Shown here one piece after another: positions 21,989-32,723 of a stretch of DNA of 64,000 nt. The position numbers were made by a program, and so were the translations under genes. The stretch spans positions 209,902,138-209,966,137 of the forward strand of contig OY757010.1 in NCBI GenBank assembly GCA_963580285.1, read 5' to 3'. The notes below the pieces were generated by a model that saw nothing but the letters and a program-made list of their open reading frames with translations, was not told the DNA's origin and did not search any database. This DNA comes from Lucinisca nassula (taxonomy: Eukaryota; Mollusca; Bivalvia; Lucinida; Lucinidae). The first letter of the stretch is position 1. Each line of letters begins with the position of its first letter.

Positions 21989-22157
21989 TAAAGCGTACTC
22001 ACCGCTTTGTTAGAGTGGGCTTGATTCCCACACATGCAGGGCACAATTGAGAAAGCCCCACTCTGCTTACGGAAGTTGAGGTGGATTTTCTTTAGTGACT
22101 CCAGTTTTCTCCCCAACGTAAAAGAAGCGAAAGAGCGCTGATATAAACTAAACCAGA
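21989..22157 (+). mobile_element. Possible tRNA-derived SINE, degenerate
   Basis: A B-box-like GGGCTTGATTCCC is followed by GGTGGATTTTC and CTCCAGTTTTCTCC, resembling the body of SINE family C (read on its sense strand). The box A region is poor. Flanking 21328-21988 shows no other feature. Confidence 0.4.
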
Positions 22158-22255
22158 AATATAAGATATATATCCATGCGTGGTAATTCGAATTGTTTCC
22201 ATAGTGGCAATGCGTTGCAATTTCGGTGAATCATGCACATGCAGTCGGAAATTGT

Positions 22256-22302
22256 CATTGATTGATTGACTGATTTACAGACTGACTGACTGACTGACTG
22301 AC

Positions 22303-22336
<34 letters not shown>
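22256..22336. repeat. Compound (GATT)n / (GACT)n microsatellite
   Basis: A tetranucleotide repeat that changes from ACTG-type to ATTG-type units. It is followed by TGTATTGGGGTTTAAC, a possible reversed SINE tail. Confidence 0.9.
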
Positions 22337-22340
<4 letters not shown>

Positions 22341-23241
22341 ATTGTATTGGGGTTTAACTGTGGGTCATTTTGTGTCATCTCTAAGACAAGGGGAGAAAAT
22401 AGATAAAAGAGATAGTGCAGGAGATGAAAGTGAGTGACAGGGGAGAAATAGGAAAAGAAACAGAATAACAAGCCAGGGTTCCAGGTTATAAAACTTTTTT
22501 TCCCTGCACAACTCAGTTGAGATTGAAAATTGTCTTACTCGTGAACACTTGTTTTAACACCGTACAACCGGCTGCGTCGAAGACAGATTACTGTCTCTAA
22601 GACAGATCGCGGAAAACGTTTCATAGAAAGGGTAGGTGAAGTTTTTTTGTTTGTATAAATCGAGAAGGCAATCTGTTGACTTTTGCTGCTATTGGAGAAG
22701 AAACTAAATGCCTGGAGATACCGCACCAAAATTCTGACCATATTTCAAAGCCAGATAAGGCTTTTCCAGTTCGTTGAAAAATATATTCATCGAAAATTTT
22801 ATAAATTTTTGTTTTCGGCGTCAAGTGTACGTCTACGGAACAAAATATGTTACATTCACTTACTCATGCTAAAACTACGATTATTCAGCAGCATTTCTGC
22901 CAAATTGGACCGTATAACTCGTTTAAATAAGCAAACTACGCCCCACTAAAGAGACCAGGTGTCCAAATAAATGCTGTCTCTAACTACAGATTGTTTTTTT
23001 TATACGACTGTCCACAAACACAGATCAGAGATTTCGAAGGCTAACATTGATGACAGATCAGAATTTCAGTTACATCTTCAATAAAGACGAATTCTGGATG
23101 ACTTAACACCGGCAATTTCGGTGGAAGCTGTTTCATGCCAGCTCCAGGGCATTACTTGTAATAATGCTGCAATTGAGTAACATAGAGGCTGCTCTATGAT
23201 CATTTATATTTCCTGTCAACACACAAATTGTGCAATCAGTA

Positions 23242-23415
23242 GAAGCCTCCGTGGTGTAGTGGTTATGCTACTTGCCTTGTAAACCAGGATTAGCGGAATC
23301 GATCCCGGGCTTCTCCAGACTTTCGGATGTGTCTTTAAACCGAGGTCCCGTCTCCTTAGGTGACCTTAGCTGTTAGTGAGACGTACAACTCTCTCGCTTT
23401 CTCTCTCACTCTCTT
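23242..23415 (+). mobile_element. tRNA-derived SINE, family B (left arm copy)
   Basis: Box A-like GTGGTGTAGTGGTTATGC and box B-like GGAATCGATCCC are about tRNA distance apart; the body ends in CTTAGCTGTTAGTGAGACGT and a CT-rich microsatellite. Flanked by an 11-bp target duplication, TGCAATCAGTA (23231-23241 and 23416-23426). Confidence 0.88.
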
Positions 23416-23518
23416 ATGCAATCAGTAAACATCTGAGGCGTTATTTGTTTAATTTTCTTCTGTCTGTTCTTCTTCTTTCCTAGATGTCACACGGCTCAGC
23501 GATTTCTGTGTTGTAATT

Positions 23519-24142
23519 TGTTTGTTTGGAACGTCCCCGTCAACACTGTAAAGGTCATTTTGGAAACGTTGCTTCCAATTTTGTGGGACTTTTTTTTTTT
23601 GGGGGGGGGGGGGTATTTGTTTGTTTGTTTGAGTTAGGTTTAACGTCCCCGTCAACACTGTAAAGGTCATTTTGGAGACGTTGCTTCCAATTTTGTGGGA
23701 CTTTTACCCGACAATGAGATGAAATGACTTCTCAAGCCCTGTCGCCCAATGAAACCAATAGGGTTAATTGGCATGGACGGTCCGCCTCGCATCGCGGTTC
23801 CTGGACAGGCTTAGATCATTTAAGCGGTTTACCAGTACTATTGCGCGGGCCGGATTCAGCTTAGACTGGAAACAGTCATTTAATCATTCTGAATTCACTT
23901 ATAAGAATATGCTTATTAATTTTAACCCAGCTCAAAAGCAATGACTTCCATCCCATAGCACCAAATGAAAAGTTTTGGAGATCAGAAAGTATCAGAGAGG
24001 AGAATAATATAAATCAATGCTAATACAAATGAGAAGATATTGGTTAAACTTTTGGATTGATTCCAGTCTAGATTCAGCTCTGCGTGGAAGCATCATGCAG
24101 CCCATATATTTCTTCAAGCCCCTAAGGGCGGGGGCGACACTC
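23519..24142 (-). mobile_element. Family A SINE-like retroposon, partly duplicated and carrying a nested TIR element
   Basis: Inserted into the left arm with a 14-bp duplication TCTGTGTTGTAATT (23505-23518 and 24143-24156); the right arm at about 24949-24965 shows the unoccupied site. A truncated copy (23519-23605, ending in a T/G run) precedes a full copy. On the minus strand the element ends in GGGACGTTAAAC plus CAAACAAA repeats, so the A-rich tail lies at the left. The full copy is split by the insertion at 23862-24070. Confidence 0.88.
23862..24070. mobile_element. Small non-autonomous TIR element, possibly hAT-type
   Basis: 209 bp from TAGACTGGAAAC to GATTCCAGTCTA (terminal inverted repeat of about 12 bp, one mismatch), flanked by GATTCAGCT (23853-23861 and 24071-24079). 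A duplication of 8-9 bp suits hAT. It has no coding capacity. Confidence 0.75.
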
Positions 24143-25052
24143 TGTGTTGTAATTAGTTAGGAATTCGATATTGAAAGTAAACAGCTGACGTTCGTGCGAA
24201 TATCCGGTTGTGCCATTTTTTTTACCATCAAACGCCATGTATTTTTATTGCACGAACAAGGTTGCACAATGCAATAATGAACATTAAATAGGTCGTTATA
24301 CAAACGGTGCAGAGGCGACCGTGCACAACAAGATGGTACGTGCGTCTGTATTAACCAATTCAGTACCAGAAACCCCTAAAAAGGTACCTTTGCAAACAGA
24401 TCAGACACTTCAGAATGCAAACGGTGCAGAGGCGACCATGTACAAAAGGATGGTACGTGTGTCTGTGTTAACCAATTCAGTACCAGAAACCCCTAAAGAG
24501 GTACCTTTGCAAACAGTGCAGGCCCAGATCTGACACTTCAGAATGCGGTAATGCGGCGTCTGATCACGGCCTACACTGTTTGTAAAAAGCTGAACCATTT
24601 TCTGAATAAATTCTGAAGAAAACACAGCCTGACATCCCTCAATATCGAAATGGACTCCTGCCATATATAAGGTGGAAGATTCCATTTGGTACATCTGGGC
24701 CTGCACTGTTTGCAAAGGTATCTCTTTATGGGTTTCTGGTACTGAATTGGTTAATACAGACGCACATACCATCTTGTTGTACATGGTCGCCATTGCACCA
24801 TTTGCATAACGACCTGTTTAAGGTTCATTATTGCATTGTGCAACATTGTTCGTGCAATAAAAATACATGGCGTTTGATGGTAAAAGAAATGGCACAACCA
24901 GATATTCGCACGAACGTCAGCTGTTTACTTTCAATATCAAATTCCTAACTAATTACCACACAGAAATCGCTGAGGCGTGTGACATTTAGGAAAGAAAAGG
25001 TACAGGCAGAAGGAAAATAAACAAATAACGCCCCAGATGTTTACTGATTGCA

Positions 25053-25059
25053 CAAGAGA

Positions 25060-25104
<45 letters not shown>

Positions 25105-25249
25105 GCATGTCTCACTAACAGCTAAGGTCACCTAAGGAGACGGGACCTCGGTTTAAAGACACATCCGAAAGTCTGGAGAAGCCCGGGATCGATTCCGCTA
25201 ATCCTGGTTTACAAGGTAAGTAGCATAACCATTACACCACGACGGCTTC
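25053..25249 (-). mobile_element. tRNA-derived SINE, family B (right arm copy)
   Basis: Reverse counterpart of 23242-23415, with the same target duplication (TACTGATTGCA at 25042-25052 and 25250-25260). Its tail microsatellite has expanded as a GA run at about 25063-25101. Confidence 0.88.
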
Positions 25250-26216
25250 TACTGATTGCAAAATGTGTGTGTTGACACGAAAAATATAAATGATTATAGA
25301 GCAGCCTCTATGTTACTCAGTTGCAGCATTATTACAAGTAATGCCCTGGAGCTGGCGTGAAATAGCTTCTACCGAGATTGCCGGTGTTAAGTCATCCAGA
25401 ATTCGTCTTTATTGAAGATGTGACCGAAATTCTGATCTGTCATCAATGTTAGTCTTCGAAATCTCTGATCTGTGTTTGTGGACAGTCGTATAAAAACAAT
25501 CTGTAGTTAGAGACAGCATTTATTTGGACACCTGGTCTCTTTAGGGGGGGGCGTAGTTTGTTTATTTAACCGAGTTATATAGTCCAATTTGGCAGAAATG
25601 CTGCTGAATAATCGTAGTTTTAGCATGAGTAAGTGAATGTAACATATTTTGTTCCGTAGACATACACTTGACGCCGAAAAAAAAAATCATAAAATTTTCG
25701 ATGAAAATATTTTTCAACGAACTGGAAAAGCCTTATCTGGCTTTGAAATATAGTCAGAATTTTGCTGCGGTATCTCCAGGCATTTAGTTTCTTCTCCAAT
25801 AGCAGCAAAAGTCAACAGATTGCCTTCTCGATTTATACAAACAAAAAAAGTTCACCAACCCTTTCTATGAAACGTTTTCCGCGATCTGTCTTAGAGACAG
25901 TAATCTGTCTTCGACGCAGCCGGTTGTACGGTGTTAACTGTTGGCATTTTAAAATTCATGAGCAGGACAAATAACATTCTAAGCTGATCTGAGCAGGAAA
26001 AATGCCTCTTCCATTTGTATTTTAATATCTATGAGCATTATAAATTTCATGCTCAGCTGAGAGGAACACGAAAAAAGTTTTATAACCTCAGAGCGAGGAC
26101 AGCAGGACTTGTCCAACTGTAAACCAATATCGTAACGTAAGATAAACAACACCATCGCCTCACCCAACCATCCCAGAATATGTCATTGACCAGTGAACTC
26201 ACGAGTTAATACATGT

Positions 26217-26331
26217 ACTGTACTCGGAGTTGACAGTGACGTCAGCGAATGTTTTTGTTATTGGGCATAGTCCACTGTTGTTAAAAGGTAAGCAAGCTTC
26301 GGTAATGTTCAATATAATGTGATTTTATGTA
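26217..26331 (+). repeat. Dispersed 115-bp repeat S, copy 1
   Basis: Nearly identical to 28279-28393, from ACTGTACTCGGAGTTGACAG to AATATAATGTGATTTTAT. It contains TGACGTCA. In copy 1 it is bracketed by near-direct repeats of about 36 bp (26183-26218 and 26333-26368). Both copies lie about 270 bp upstream of a dead DDE transposase in the same orientation, so they may be the 5' part of one transposon family. Confidence 0.75.
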
Positions 26332-26490
26332 TTGTCATTGACCAGTAAACTCACGAGTTAATACATGTATAGATCGATGACTGACTATTCCATCGGAAAC
26401 CGTTATGTAGGGGTTACCAAATTTTCCCTCGGTTAATTCACAAAATCTTTGCTGTATATTATTCTGGTATGACATCATAAAAGGAATATG

Positions 26491-26545
26491 ATGTGGCGGT
26501 ATTGGTTAGCTGCGTAAACTTTAAGGTCGTAGGTTCGAATCTCAA
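26491..26545 (+). other. tRNA-like segment (box A and box B), probably a SINE or tRNA relic
   Basis: GGTTAGCTGCG and GGTTCGAATCTC are arranged as internal Pol III promoter boxes. No full cloverleaf with paired acceptor ends can be drawn by eye. Confidence 0.4.
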
Positions 26546-26619
26546 ATTTTGAATAACATTTTTATTTTTCGTTCTTTTTTTTCCTTTAATACACAGTTTT
26601 ATGCAGCCTGTGGCAAGAA

Positions 26620-27712
26620 ATGTTCAAGCCTGAGCTTTTGGAACTTTGCAAACGAAATAAACCAGCTCCTCCTTATCAAGTTGACCAGCTTTTGAAGAGA
26701 CACGGGCACACAATTCTGCGGCTTTCACCATACCATCCTGATCTGATTGCCAAAAAGATGATATGGGGAAATTTGAAAGGCTTTGTTGGCCAATGAAATT
26801 TTCAGCTCTGGCGCGTGGCAGATATAAAGGCTCTGATCGAAGAAGGCATTGGAAGCATTGTTGAAAACGAATGGTCTGTGCTTGTTTAACACATGTCGAA
26901 AAGGCTGAACAGGACTATTGTTTTGTTTGATTTGAGGTTTAACGTCCCCGTCAACACTGTATTGGTCATTTTGGAGACGTTTCTACCAATTTTGTGGGAC
27001 TTTTACCTGACATTGAGATGAAATGACATCCCAAGCCCTGTCGCCCAATGAAACCAATAGGGTTTATAAGCATGGACTTGCACCGCTTTGCCTGCGGGCT
27101 GGCTTAGGAGGCCTTCATGCGGACTGAACAAATTATTTGTCTTAATCGCGACGGAAGTAAGGGCGAGGATTGTGGCCACATAAAATCGATTTAAGCCCCT
27201 CAGTAGAATTTGTTTCTGCTGACCGTTCCAAGGCGGTTCTTCTGTCGCGGTTTATTTTTGTTATGCTTTGTCTTTGGGTGTTTGTGTCACTTACATTATT
27301 TTATTTTGGATAGCCTATTGGCCATTTTGTGGTAAAGTAACTGTCCTTTTGGCTTCCCGCTGTTGGTGTTTCAATTGGAGTCTGTTGTTTCATGTTTGTG
27401 TTTCTTTCCCTTGGGTGTCTCTGATGGGAGCTGTGGGTTAATTGTATCGATTCCTGATCATTGCCTCCACTTCTATTTTTAGATCCTCTAAGCAGTTTAC
27501 CAGTACTCGTGCGGTTGGTTTCAGCTCTGCGTGGAAGCATCGTGCAGCCCATCTTCAAGCCCAAATGGGCGGTGGCCTGAACAGGACAATTGTAAAAGTG
27601 ACATCGCTGTTGAAATGGAACGAATCATTAACCACATGGACTCTGACAGTGACGTTAGAGATTACAGAGACTGCTTCTGAGGGTGATGAATCTACCGACA
27701 CTGCCGACCAAT
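26620..27712 (+). pseudogene. DDE-type (Tc1/mariner superfamily) transposase, C-terminal part, split by a retroposon
   Basis: Translated segments give ELLELCKRNKPAPPYQVDQL, then HTILRLSPYHPDLIAKKMIWGNL, where the catalytic Glu of NPIELIWG is replaced, then WRVADIKALIEEGIGSIVENEW, and HVEKAEQDYC in a shifted frame. After the inserted element (26921-27576) the tail DIAVEMERIINHMDSDSD resumes. There are in-frame stops (TGA after FVGQ, TAA after VLV) and frameshifts. It is related to the transposase at 28661-29392, which keeps more of the protein. Confidence 0.8.
26921..27576 (-). mobile_element. Family A SINE-like retroposon inserted in the transposase, with a nested repeat
   Basis: Flanked by a 16-bp duplication CTGAACAGGACWATTG (26905-26920 and 27577-27592, one mismatch). 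The retroposon is interrupted from about 27108 to 27479 by another insertion that includes dispersed repeat R (about 27297-27470). Confidence 0.85.
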
Positions 27713-28278
27713 CAAAACTTTTTTTAATGCAATTTCGAAATATGAAATTATGAAATTCAAGTTTATATGAATCGCTGAAATTTGAAAATAATGAATATCA
27801 TACTAATATTAAAAACAACAACAAAAAAAAAAAAAAAAAAAAACAGGAAAAATATAATACAGAAAAAAAAGGTAAAAAAAGTTTTAAAATAATTACATCG
27901 TCCGAGTGTCCCTTCCACCCCTCGCTCTCACCACCCCAAGGACTTCAATGGTTCTGAGCTGTAACTGTAACCACTCGGCTATTTGTTATTCACGAGCATT
28001 TTTGCGCAAAGTAAACCTACATTCAAAACGATGCCTACCATCAAATTATTGCGTAAGGTATTTGTTCTTAAGTTTTCAGTTCTTCTCGACAATTTTGTCA
28101 TATTTTTATTTTCTATCTTTTGTAATTCACACAATGTGTTCTATTGTTGCGCATGAGAATGAGTTTCAGCTTTTATTTAAGAAGTTTGCATTCACTGGTG
28201 ACATTGCCATCCCTAGATAACGGTATTAGATGGACCGGCCCGTGTGACGTAATGTTCAGTAAACATTCATCGACCTAT

Positions 28279-28393
28279 ACTGTACTCGGAGTTGACAGTG
28301 ACGTCAGCGAATGTTTTTGTTATTGGGCATAGTCCACTGTTGTTAAAAGGTAAGCAAGCTTCGGTAATATTCAATATAATGTGATTTTATTGA
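28279..28393 (+). repeat. Dispersed 115-bp repeat S, copy 2
   Basis: Partner of 26217-26331, differing at very few positions. The interval 27713-28278 is AT-rich with a long A run (27827-27843) and no gene. Confidence 0.75.
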
Positions 28394-28408
28394 ACGCCTT
28401 GTAGACAT

Positions 28409-28482
28409 TCGACTTGGCTCAGTGGAAACAGTAGTAGACAACAATCATTTTGCACTTTATAGTTGTGGGTTCGAGCCCCACT
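28409..28482 (+). other. tRNA-like segment upstream of a transposase pseudogene
   Basis: TTGGCTCAGTGG (box A-like) and GGGTTCGAGCCCC (box B-like, able to form a T stem) span tRNA distance. The acceptor stem does not pair convincingly, so I treat it as a relic. A T run follows at 28497-28516. Confidence 0.4.
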
Positions 28483-28660
28483 GTTATATGATCTTTCTTT
28501 TTTTTTTTTTTTTTTTCGTTATTAAAATATTACATTATACTTGTCGTTGTTTAAAATATTACAATGCCCTTTTTCTTCTGCTGAAATCAGTAATTCTATT
28601 TTTATGTGTTAAGAAGAAGAAAACGGAGCAATGTCGAGAAGCTGGCAGTCTTCAGAAATT

Positions 28661-29392
28661 AGTCTGAACGTTCCATTCTCTAGAGGAGAGAGATTGATAG
28701 TTTTGCATTCTGGCTCAAGAGTTGGATTTATCAACGGTCAAAAGAAATCTGGAAGGCCAACACAAGTACTGGAGACTACCATGACGAGATGAATGGGAAC
28801 AACTCCTTCAAATGGGTAAAAAACAAGCTTATTCCGCATTTGCCAGCAGAGTCGGTTATCATCATTGATAATGTACCGTACCACAACCTTCAGGTAGACA
28901 AGTGTCCTACACAGGCTTCCAGAAAGGCAGACATTCAGGCCTGGATGACTCGACACAAGATGCACTTTAATTCTACAATGTTAAAGGCAGAGCTGCTCCA
29001 GATATGCGAAAGGTTGAACCCCCACCCCATCATTCGTACTAGGTAATCTATTAAAGAAACATGGACAAGACTGTCTCAGACTCCCTGCCTCCCATGCAGA
29101 CCTTAACGTCATTGAACTGATCTGGGCAACGATGAACGACTACATCGTCAGGCATAACCTAACCTTCAAGGTGGCTGACGTGACGAAGCTCGCGTAAGCA
29201 GTGACGGAAGATGAGTGGCCCTCGTGCTGCAAACATGTAGAAGATATTGAGAAGGTATACTGGAAAGCAGACATAGCAGTTGAAGAGGAGGTAGAGAAGA
29301 TTATAATCGAGGTGACCTCCAGTGACGAAGATACGGACACGGCAACCGAGTGCTCCGATTATTCGGACACAGAATCTGCAGAAGAATGTTAA
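28661..29392 (+). pseudogene. DDE-type (Tc1/mariner superfamily, DDE_3-like) transposase, C-terminal half, frameshifted
   Basis: In order: VPFSRGERLIVLHSGSRVGF, GDYHDEMNGNNSFKWVKNKL, SVIIIDNVPYHN (catalytic Asp in IDN.PYH), KADIQAWMTRHKMHFN, then in another frame LLKKHGQDCLRLPASHADLN and VIELIWATMNDYIVRHNL (catalytic Glu), FKVADVTKLA, a TAA stop, and an acidic tail with SSDEDTDTATECS ending at 29392. There are frameshifts near 28745-28760 and 29041 and a stop at about 29197. The DDE residues visible are intact, so decay is moderate. The same family as 26620-27712. Confidence 0.85.
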
Positions 29393-29439
29393 ACGTGTGA
29401 AAACAGATGGAATGTCTGTTTTAGTGCTGAATGAATATT

Positions 29440-29645
29440 TTGTATTCTGTTTGTTTGTATTGGAGTTTAACGACCCAGTCAACAATATTTAGGTCATTTT
29501 GAGCCGGTCAATTTATACGTAAGCGGTTAACCTGTACAGAAACTGGCAACTTACCTTTTCGAATCAGTGGAAGGGGGGAATGACCGTAAAAAAAGATTTC
29601 AAGATCAATCTCCACGAAAGAGGCAGGAATCGAACCTGCGTCGTC
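29440..29645 (-). mobile_element. tRNA-derived SINE, family D, reverse copy
   Basis: On the minus strand a box B (AGGTTCGATTCCTGCC) is followed by a body shared with parts of 32215-32435, ending GGGTCGTTAAAC and CAAACAAACA. Confidence 0.7.
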
Positions 29646-29790
29646 ATTTTAAAATGATAAAAAAACACTATATTACATAAAAATATAATAAAAGCAGTGA
29701 CCTACAAAAATGCATGTCAAAATTTTTAAATTTCAATTTAAAAGAACATCAAAGAACAGGGAGAACTCTATTCACGATAAAAAAAAAACT

Positions 29791-29824
29791 TGTGTGTGTG
29801 TGTGTGTGTGTGGGGGGGGGGGGG
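29791..29824. repeat. (TG)n microsatellite followed by a G run
   Basis: About 20 bp of TG dinucleotides then about 13 G, directly abutting a reverse tRNA-like segment. The intervals 29646-29790 and 29890-30793 contain no gene I can support; AGATAGCTCAATAATGCACC at about 30378 repeats part of that tRNA-like segment. Confidence 0.9.
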
Positions 29825-29825
29825 A

Positions 29826-29889
29826 TCGAACCACGAATGGTCATCTTCTCGGATTTTAAAGGTGCATTATTGAGCTACCGGGTCTCAAA
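29826..29889 (-). other. tRNA-like SINE head, reverse strand
   Basis: On the minus strand GGTAGCTCAATAATGCACC (box A-like) and GTGGTTCGATCCCC (box B-like) are spaced as in a tRNA. No anticodon stem pairs clearly. Confidence 0.5.
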
Positions 29890-30793
29890 ATTTTTTTCTG
29901 TTTTTTATCTTCAATGCATACTCCTTTGTCATGTGTACAATTTTGGAGCCAAATACAGCTTCAGAACTTTGTGAAAATGGTCGTTTTCATTCGTGTTTAC
30001 CCTTCGCTCTGAACATTTGTTCAGAATTTCTGTTCTAAAAATAAATCTGTCACTTTACACATACATGGCGACAGTATCGTCTCTGAGTGACGTTACTTAT
30101 GGCATGGTATTCAGCGTCATATTTCTTCCGATTCAGGCATGGCCTAAGCAAGCAAGGCCAAAAATGAACGTCGCATAACGTCATATATGGGGATTCTATT
30201 TTTGTCACGAACTAAAAATAGATCTAACTAGTGTGCGAAACCTAGTTAGGGAATCCCTCTACAACTCGTTTACCTGTCATCATAATTGTTCGCATTTTTA
30301 CATAAAATGCATTCATTTGTATTGTTTTAAAGAAAAATACCGGCTATATGCATTTTATTTTTGGAAGCAATTTTTTCCAGATAGCTCAATAATGCACCTT
30401 TAAACAACCCCAACATTAACCTCTTCAGCCATTTCAACTTGGTCTGTATATGATCCAAATTCTTCTCGATTTATCGGACGGTTACTAGATTTTATGATAA
30501 TAACGGTAAAACCCTGTCTTACCTGTCGATGGTGGTATAGTCTTAAACGTCACTTTCAACTTATCCTCCGACAACAGTAGTATAAAGAAAAGGTCAATGT
30601 TGAATGTTATTTATGCTTGTCAAAATACCTAAAAATACGCCTGCCACCCATTTTTTGGGGAGTTAAAGTGTGGACAAAGATCGGATGTCGCAGGATGATG
30701 CGGCGTTTGGTAAGAACATGACAATGAGTCTTCATAAATGAGACTTCAATATTAGACCACATTTTGTGTTTCATGGAATGGTTCTAGTCATCC

Positions 30794-31096
30794 GTTTGTT
30801 TGTTTGTTTGAATTGAGACTTAACGTCCCCGTCAGTACTATTTTGGTCATTTTGTTTCGGAGACGTTGCCTCCAAGTTTGTGGGACTTTTACCCGACATT
30901 GAGATGAAATGACATCTCAAGCCCTGCCGCCCAATGAAATCTAAAGGCGTTTATGTATTTGACGGTCTGACTCACATCACTTTGCCTGGGCAGGCTAAGT
31001 CCTTCTAAGCGGTTTATCAGCACTCATGTCTGGTCAGTTACTCTCTGCGTGGAAGCCCCATGCAGTCCAATATGTTTCTCCAAGCCCCGATGGGCG
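30794..31096 (-). mobile_element. Family A SINE-like retroposon
   Basis: Same left end (TTTGTTTGTTTG), CTTAACGTCCCCGTCA, and right end AGCCCCGATGGGCGG as the other family A copies. A target duplication is not clear. Confidence 0.8.
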
Positions 31097-31211
31097 GTAA
31101 GAAGCTATCCGAAATATTACAGAAACACATGTTGAAACGACGCTAGCAGCGCTGGTTCAACAGGGATTCAACGTCCAGTGATTTTTGCGTATCTGCCCCC
31201 GAGCCAGTACC

Positions 31212-31303
31212 AAATAGGGGGCCAACTTCGAACCGACAGCGATACGACGTTTACACGACGTTGACACGGCGTATCGCTGTCGGCTCGAAGTTGGTTCTAC
31301 TTT
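31212..31303. repeat. Imperfect inverted repeat, GTTGGC-type palindrome
   Basis: CCAACTTCGAACCGACAGCG at 31216 is matched by the reverse complement around 31280-31303, with a short spacer containing ACGACGTTTACACGACGTTG. A related palindrome occurs at 34446-34512. Confidence 0.8.
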
Positions 31304-31759
31304 TTTGTAGGCTTTGCCGATATGGGACATAAGTGATCCCACAAATTATTTTTTGCATGCTAGCATGGGTTTGATCCAGCGTGCATTTGTGTTTGTTTAT
31401 GCGCGTGTGGGTGTTTGTGTGTATGTAATCACACAAATATAATTATATCGGTCAAATCTAAATATCAAACAATGATAAAAATTTGCAGCTGGTGAGAGTA
31501 ATTGATCATTGACCCTCTAAGGTCCACATGGTGTCAAGCGTACTCGAAGTCAGTTATTTTAAAGTGACACCTAAAATATTGTTAACATCAGATGAATAAA
31601 ACTTAAAAAATATACAAATGATTAGGAAACCCGCGAAAATGTTTCTAAGTTTCAGAGTGAGATTGTTCAAAGAAATGATTAAATGAAAAATAGAAAACAA
31701 AAATCGAAAGATATTGTCGTGAGTTATTAGTATCTGGAGACTTTAAGACAGAAGCAAAG

Positions 31760-31822
31760 ATGGAGGAGCTATTGGTAGAACGTATCAACGATGATAAAAT
31801 CCTTGGTGCTGGAGATAAGAAG
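31760..31822 (+). CDS. Glycerophosphocholine acyltransferase-like (DUF2838) gene, first coding exon
   Basis: ATG in the context AAAGATGGAG (A at -3, G at +4), then 20 more codons (MEELLVERINDD...GDKK) ending exactly before a consensus donor, GTAAGG, at 31823. The phase is 0, matching the next exon. The peptide alone is not diagnostic; the assignment depends on joining to 34237-34397 and 35900-35971. Upstream DNA (31650-31759) is AT-rich and could be 5' UTR. The intron of 2414 bp holds three copies of a palindromic MITE, the first only 62 bp after the donor. A non-coding or alternative first exon further upstream cannot be excluded. Confidence 0.65.
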
Positions 31823-31884
31823 GTAAGGAATTGAATATCTTATATGAGCTCCGTCACAAGAAAACTTGTCTCCTAGGTTTGCTT

Positions 31885-32159
31885 TACGAAAACACGCCTA
31901 TACAAATATATTGTAAATTTTACAGCCGGACAAACCTAACAATTTAAGATGAAAAACTGTGATATTTTTCTCATTTCTGCTCGAAATATAGCTTGTGGGT
32001 ACTCGTTATAACCGCCTCATCGAGGCGGTTCTAACGAGTACCCACAATCTATATTTTGGAGCAGAAATAAGAAAAATATTGTATACCTCTGTAAACCCCA
32101 GTTTTACCATATAAAAGTGAGGTTCAAGGGGGTCAAAATTGTACAGGCGTGTTTTCGTG
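31885..32159 (+). mobile_element. Palindromic MITE, complete copy
   Basis: 275 bp with terminal inverted repeats (ACGAAAACACGCCTATAC at the left; GTACAGGCGTGTTTTCGT at the right) and a central 55-bp hairpin at 31993-32047 with one mismatch in the stem. No coding capacity. Located in intron 1. Confidence 0.9.
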
Positions 32160-32214
32160 ATGGGTGACCAGGAAAGACACAAACCGGTCTACTCTGCCAC
32201 ACAGACTAGCAAGA

Positions 32215-32435
32215 TTTGGTTGATTTGACATACCAACCTTTGTGGGTCATTTTGTGTTTTTTTCCCAAGGAATGGGAGTAAAAGAGTGAGATTTCTGGCG
32301 AAAGAATGTGTACTGTAACCGCTTACATATAAGCCTGTCCTGGAAAAAATGTGGATAGGTAAACTGACCGACTCAAAAATGACCTAAATAGTGTTGACTG
32401 GGCCGTCAAACTCCGATACAAACAAAGACAGAGAA
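32215..32435 (-). mobile_element. Probable family D SINE relic
   Basis: AAAATGACCTAAATAGTGTTGACTGG, then GGCCGTCAAACTCC and ATACAAACAAAG, match the 3' part of the element at 29440-29645, here running plus; the left part (GTGGGTCATTTTGTGTT) is another tail-like fragment in opposite orientation. The structure is mixed and the strand is uncertain. Confidence 0.4.
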
Positions 32436-32723
32436 GAGATAGTAGAGAAGATGAAAGAGAGGGCTATGGAAGAGAGCGGAAAACGAGAGAAAGGGAAGAA
32501 TCAGAAGAAATGACAAAATTCCCAGATGGAACAGCAGACCTTGTCCAAGTGTAAGCCAATATCAGTTTGGCACCCAGTGACATTAGATACATGTCATCAT
32601 CGTCTTACCCAACCCACCCGGTCAGCCTAGCCAGTGTCTTGTAATTTTATTACAATAACGCATCCGTATAAAATAGTGGATTTTTCATATCTCCAGGACT
32701 ATTATTTTTCTGACGAAAATTTA

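Larger units (their letters stand above)
22554..25937. repeat. Large inverted repeat: two arms of about 1.25 kb around a 160-bp centre
   Basis: The left arm (22554-24532) is the reverse complement of the right arm (24693-25937); for example TTAACACCGTACAACCGG at 22554 matches the arm end at 25937. The left arm is longer because of a retroposon (23519-24142) and a tandem duplication of about 110 bp (24314-24423 versus 24424-24532). A family B SINE is present in both arms at matching places, so it predates the inversion-duplication. The arms diverge visibly by point changes. The outer ends carry TTAA. The short ORFs inside show no transposase. It could be a foldback-type or TIR-only DNA transposon, or a segmental inverted duplication. 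Confidence 0.85.

Noticed and set aside
24949..25131. Ser/Leu-rich minus-strand ORF
   Set aside because: It translates the GA-run tail of a SINE.
26491..28482. Functional tRNA genes at 26491 and 28409
   Set aside because: B boxes look good but the acceptor and anticodon stems do not pair by eye; probably SINE-like relics.
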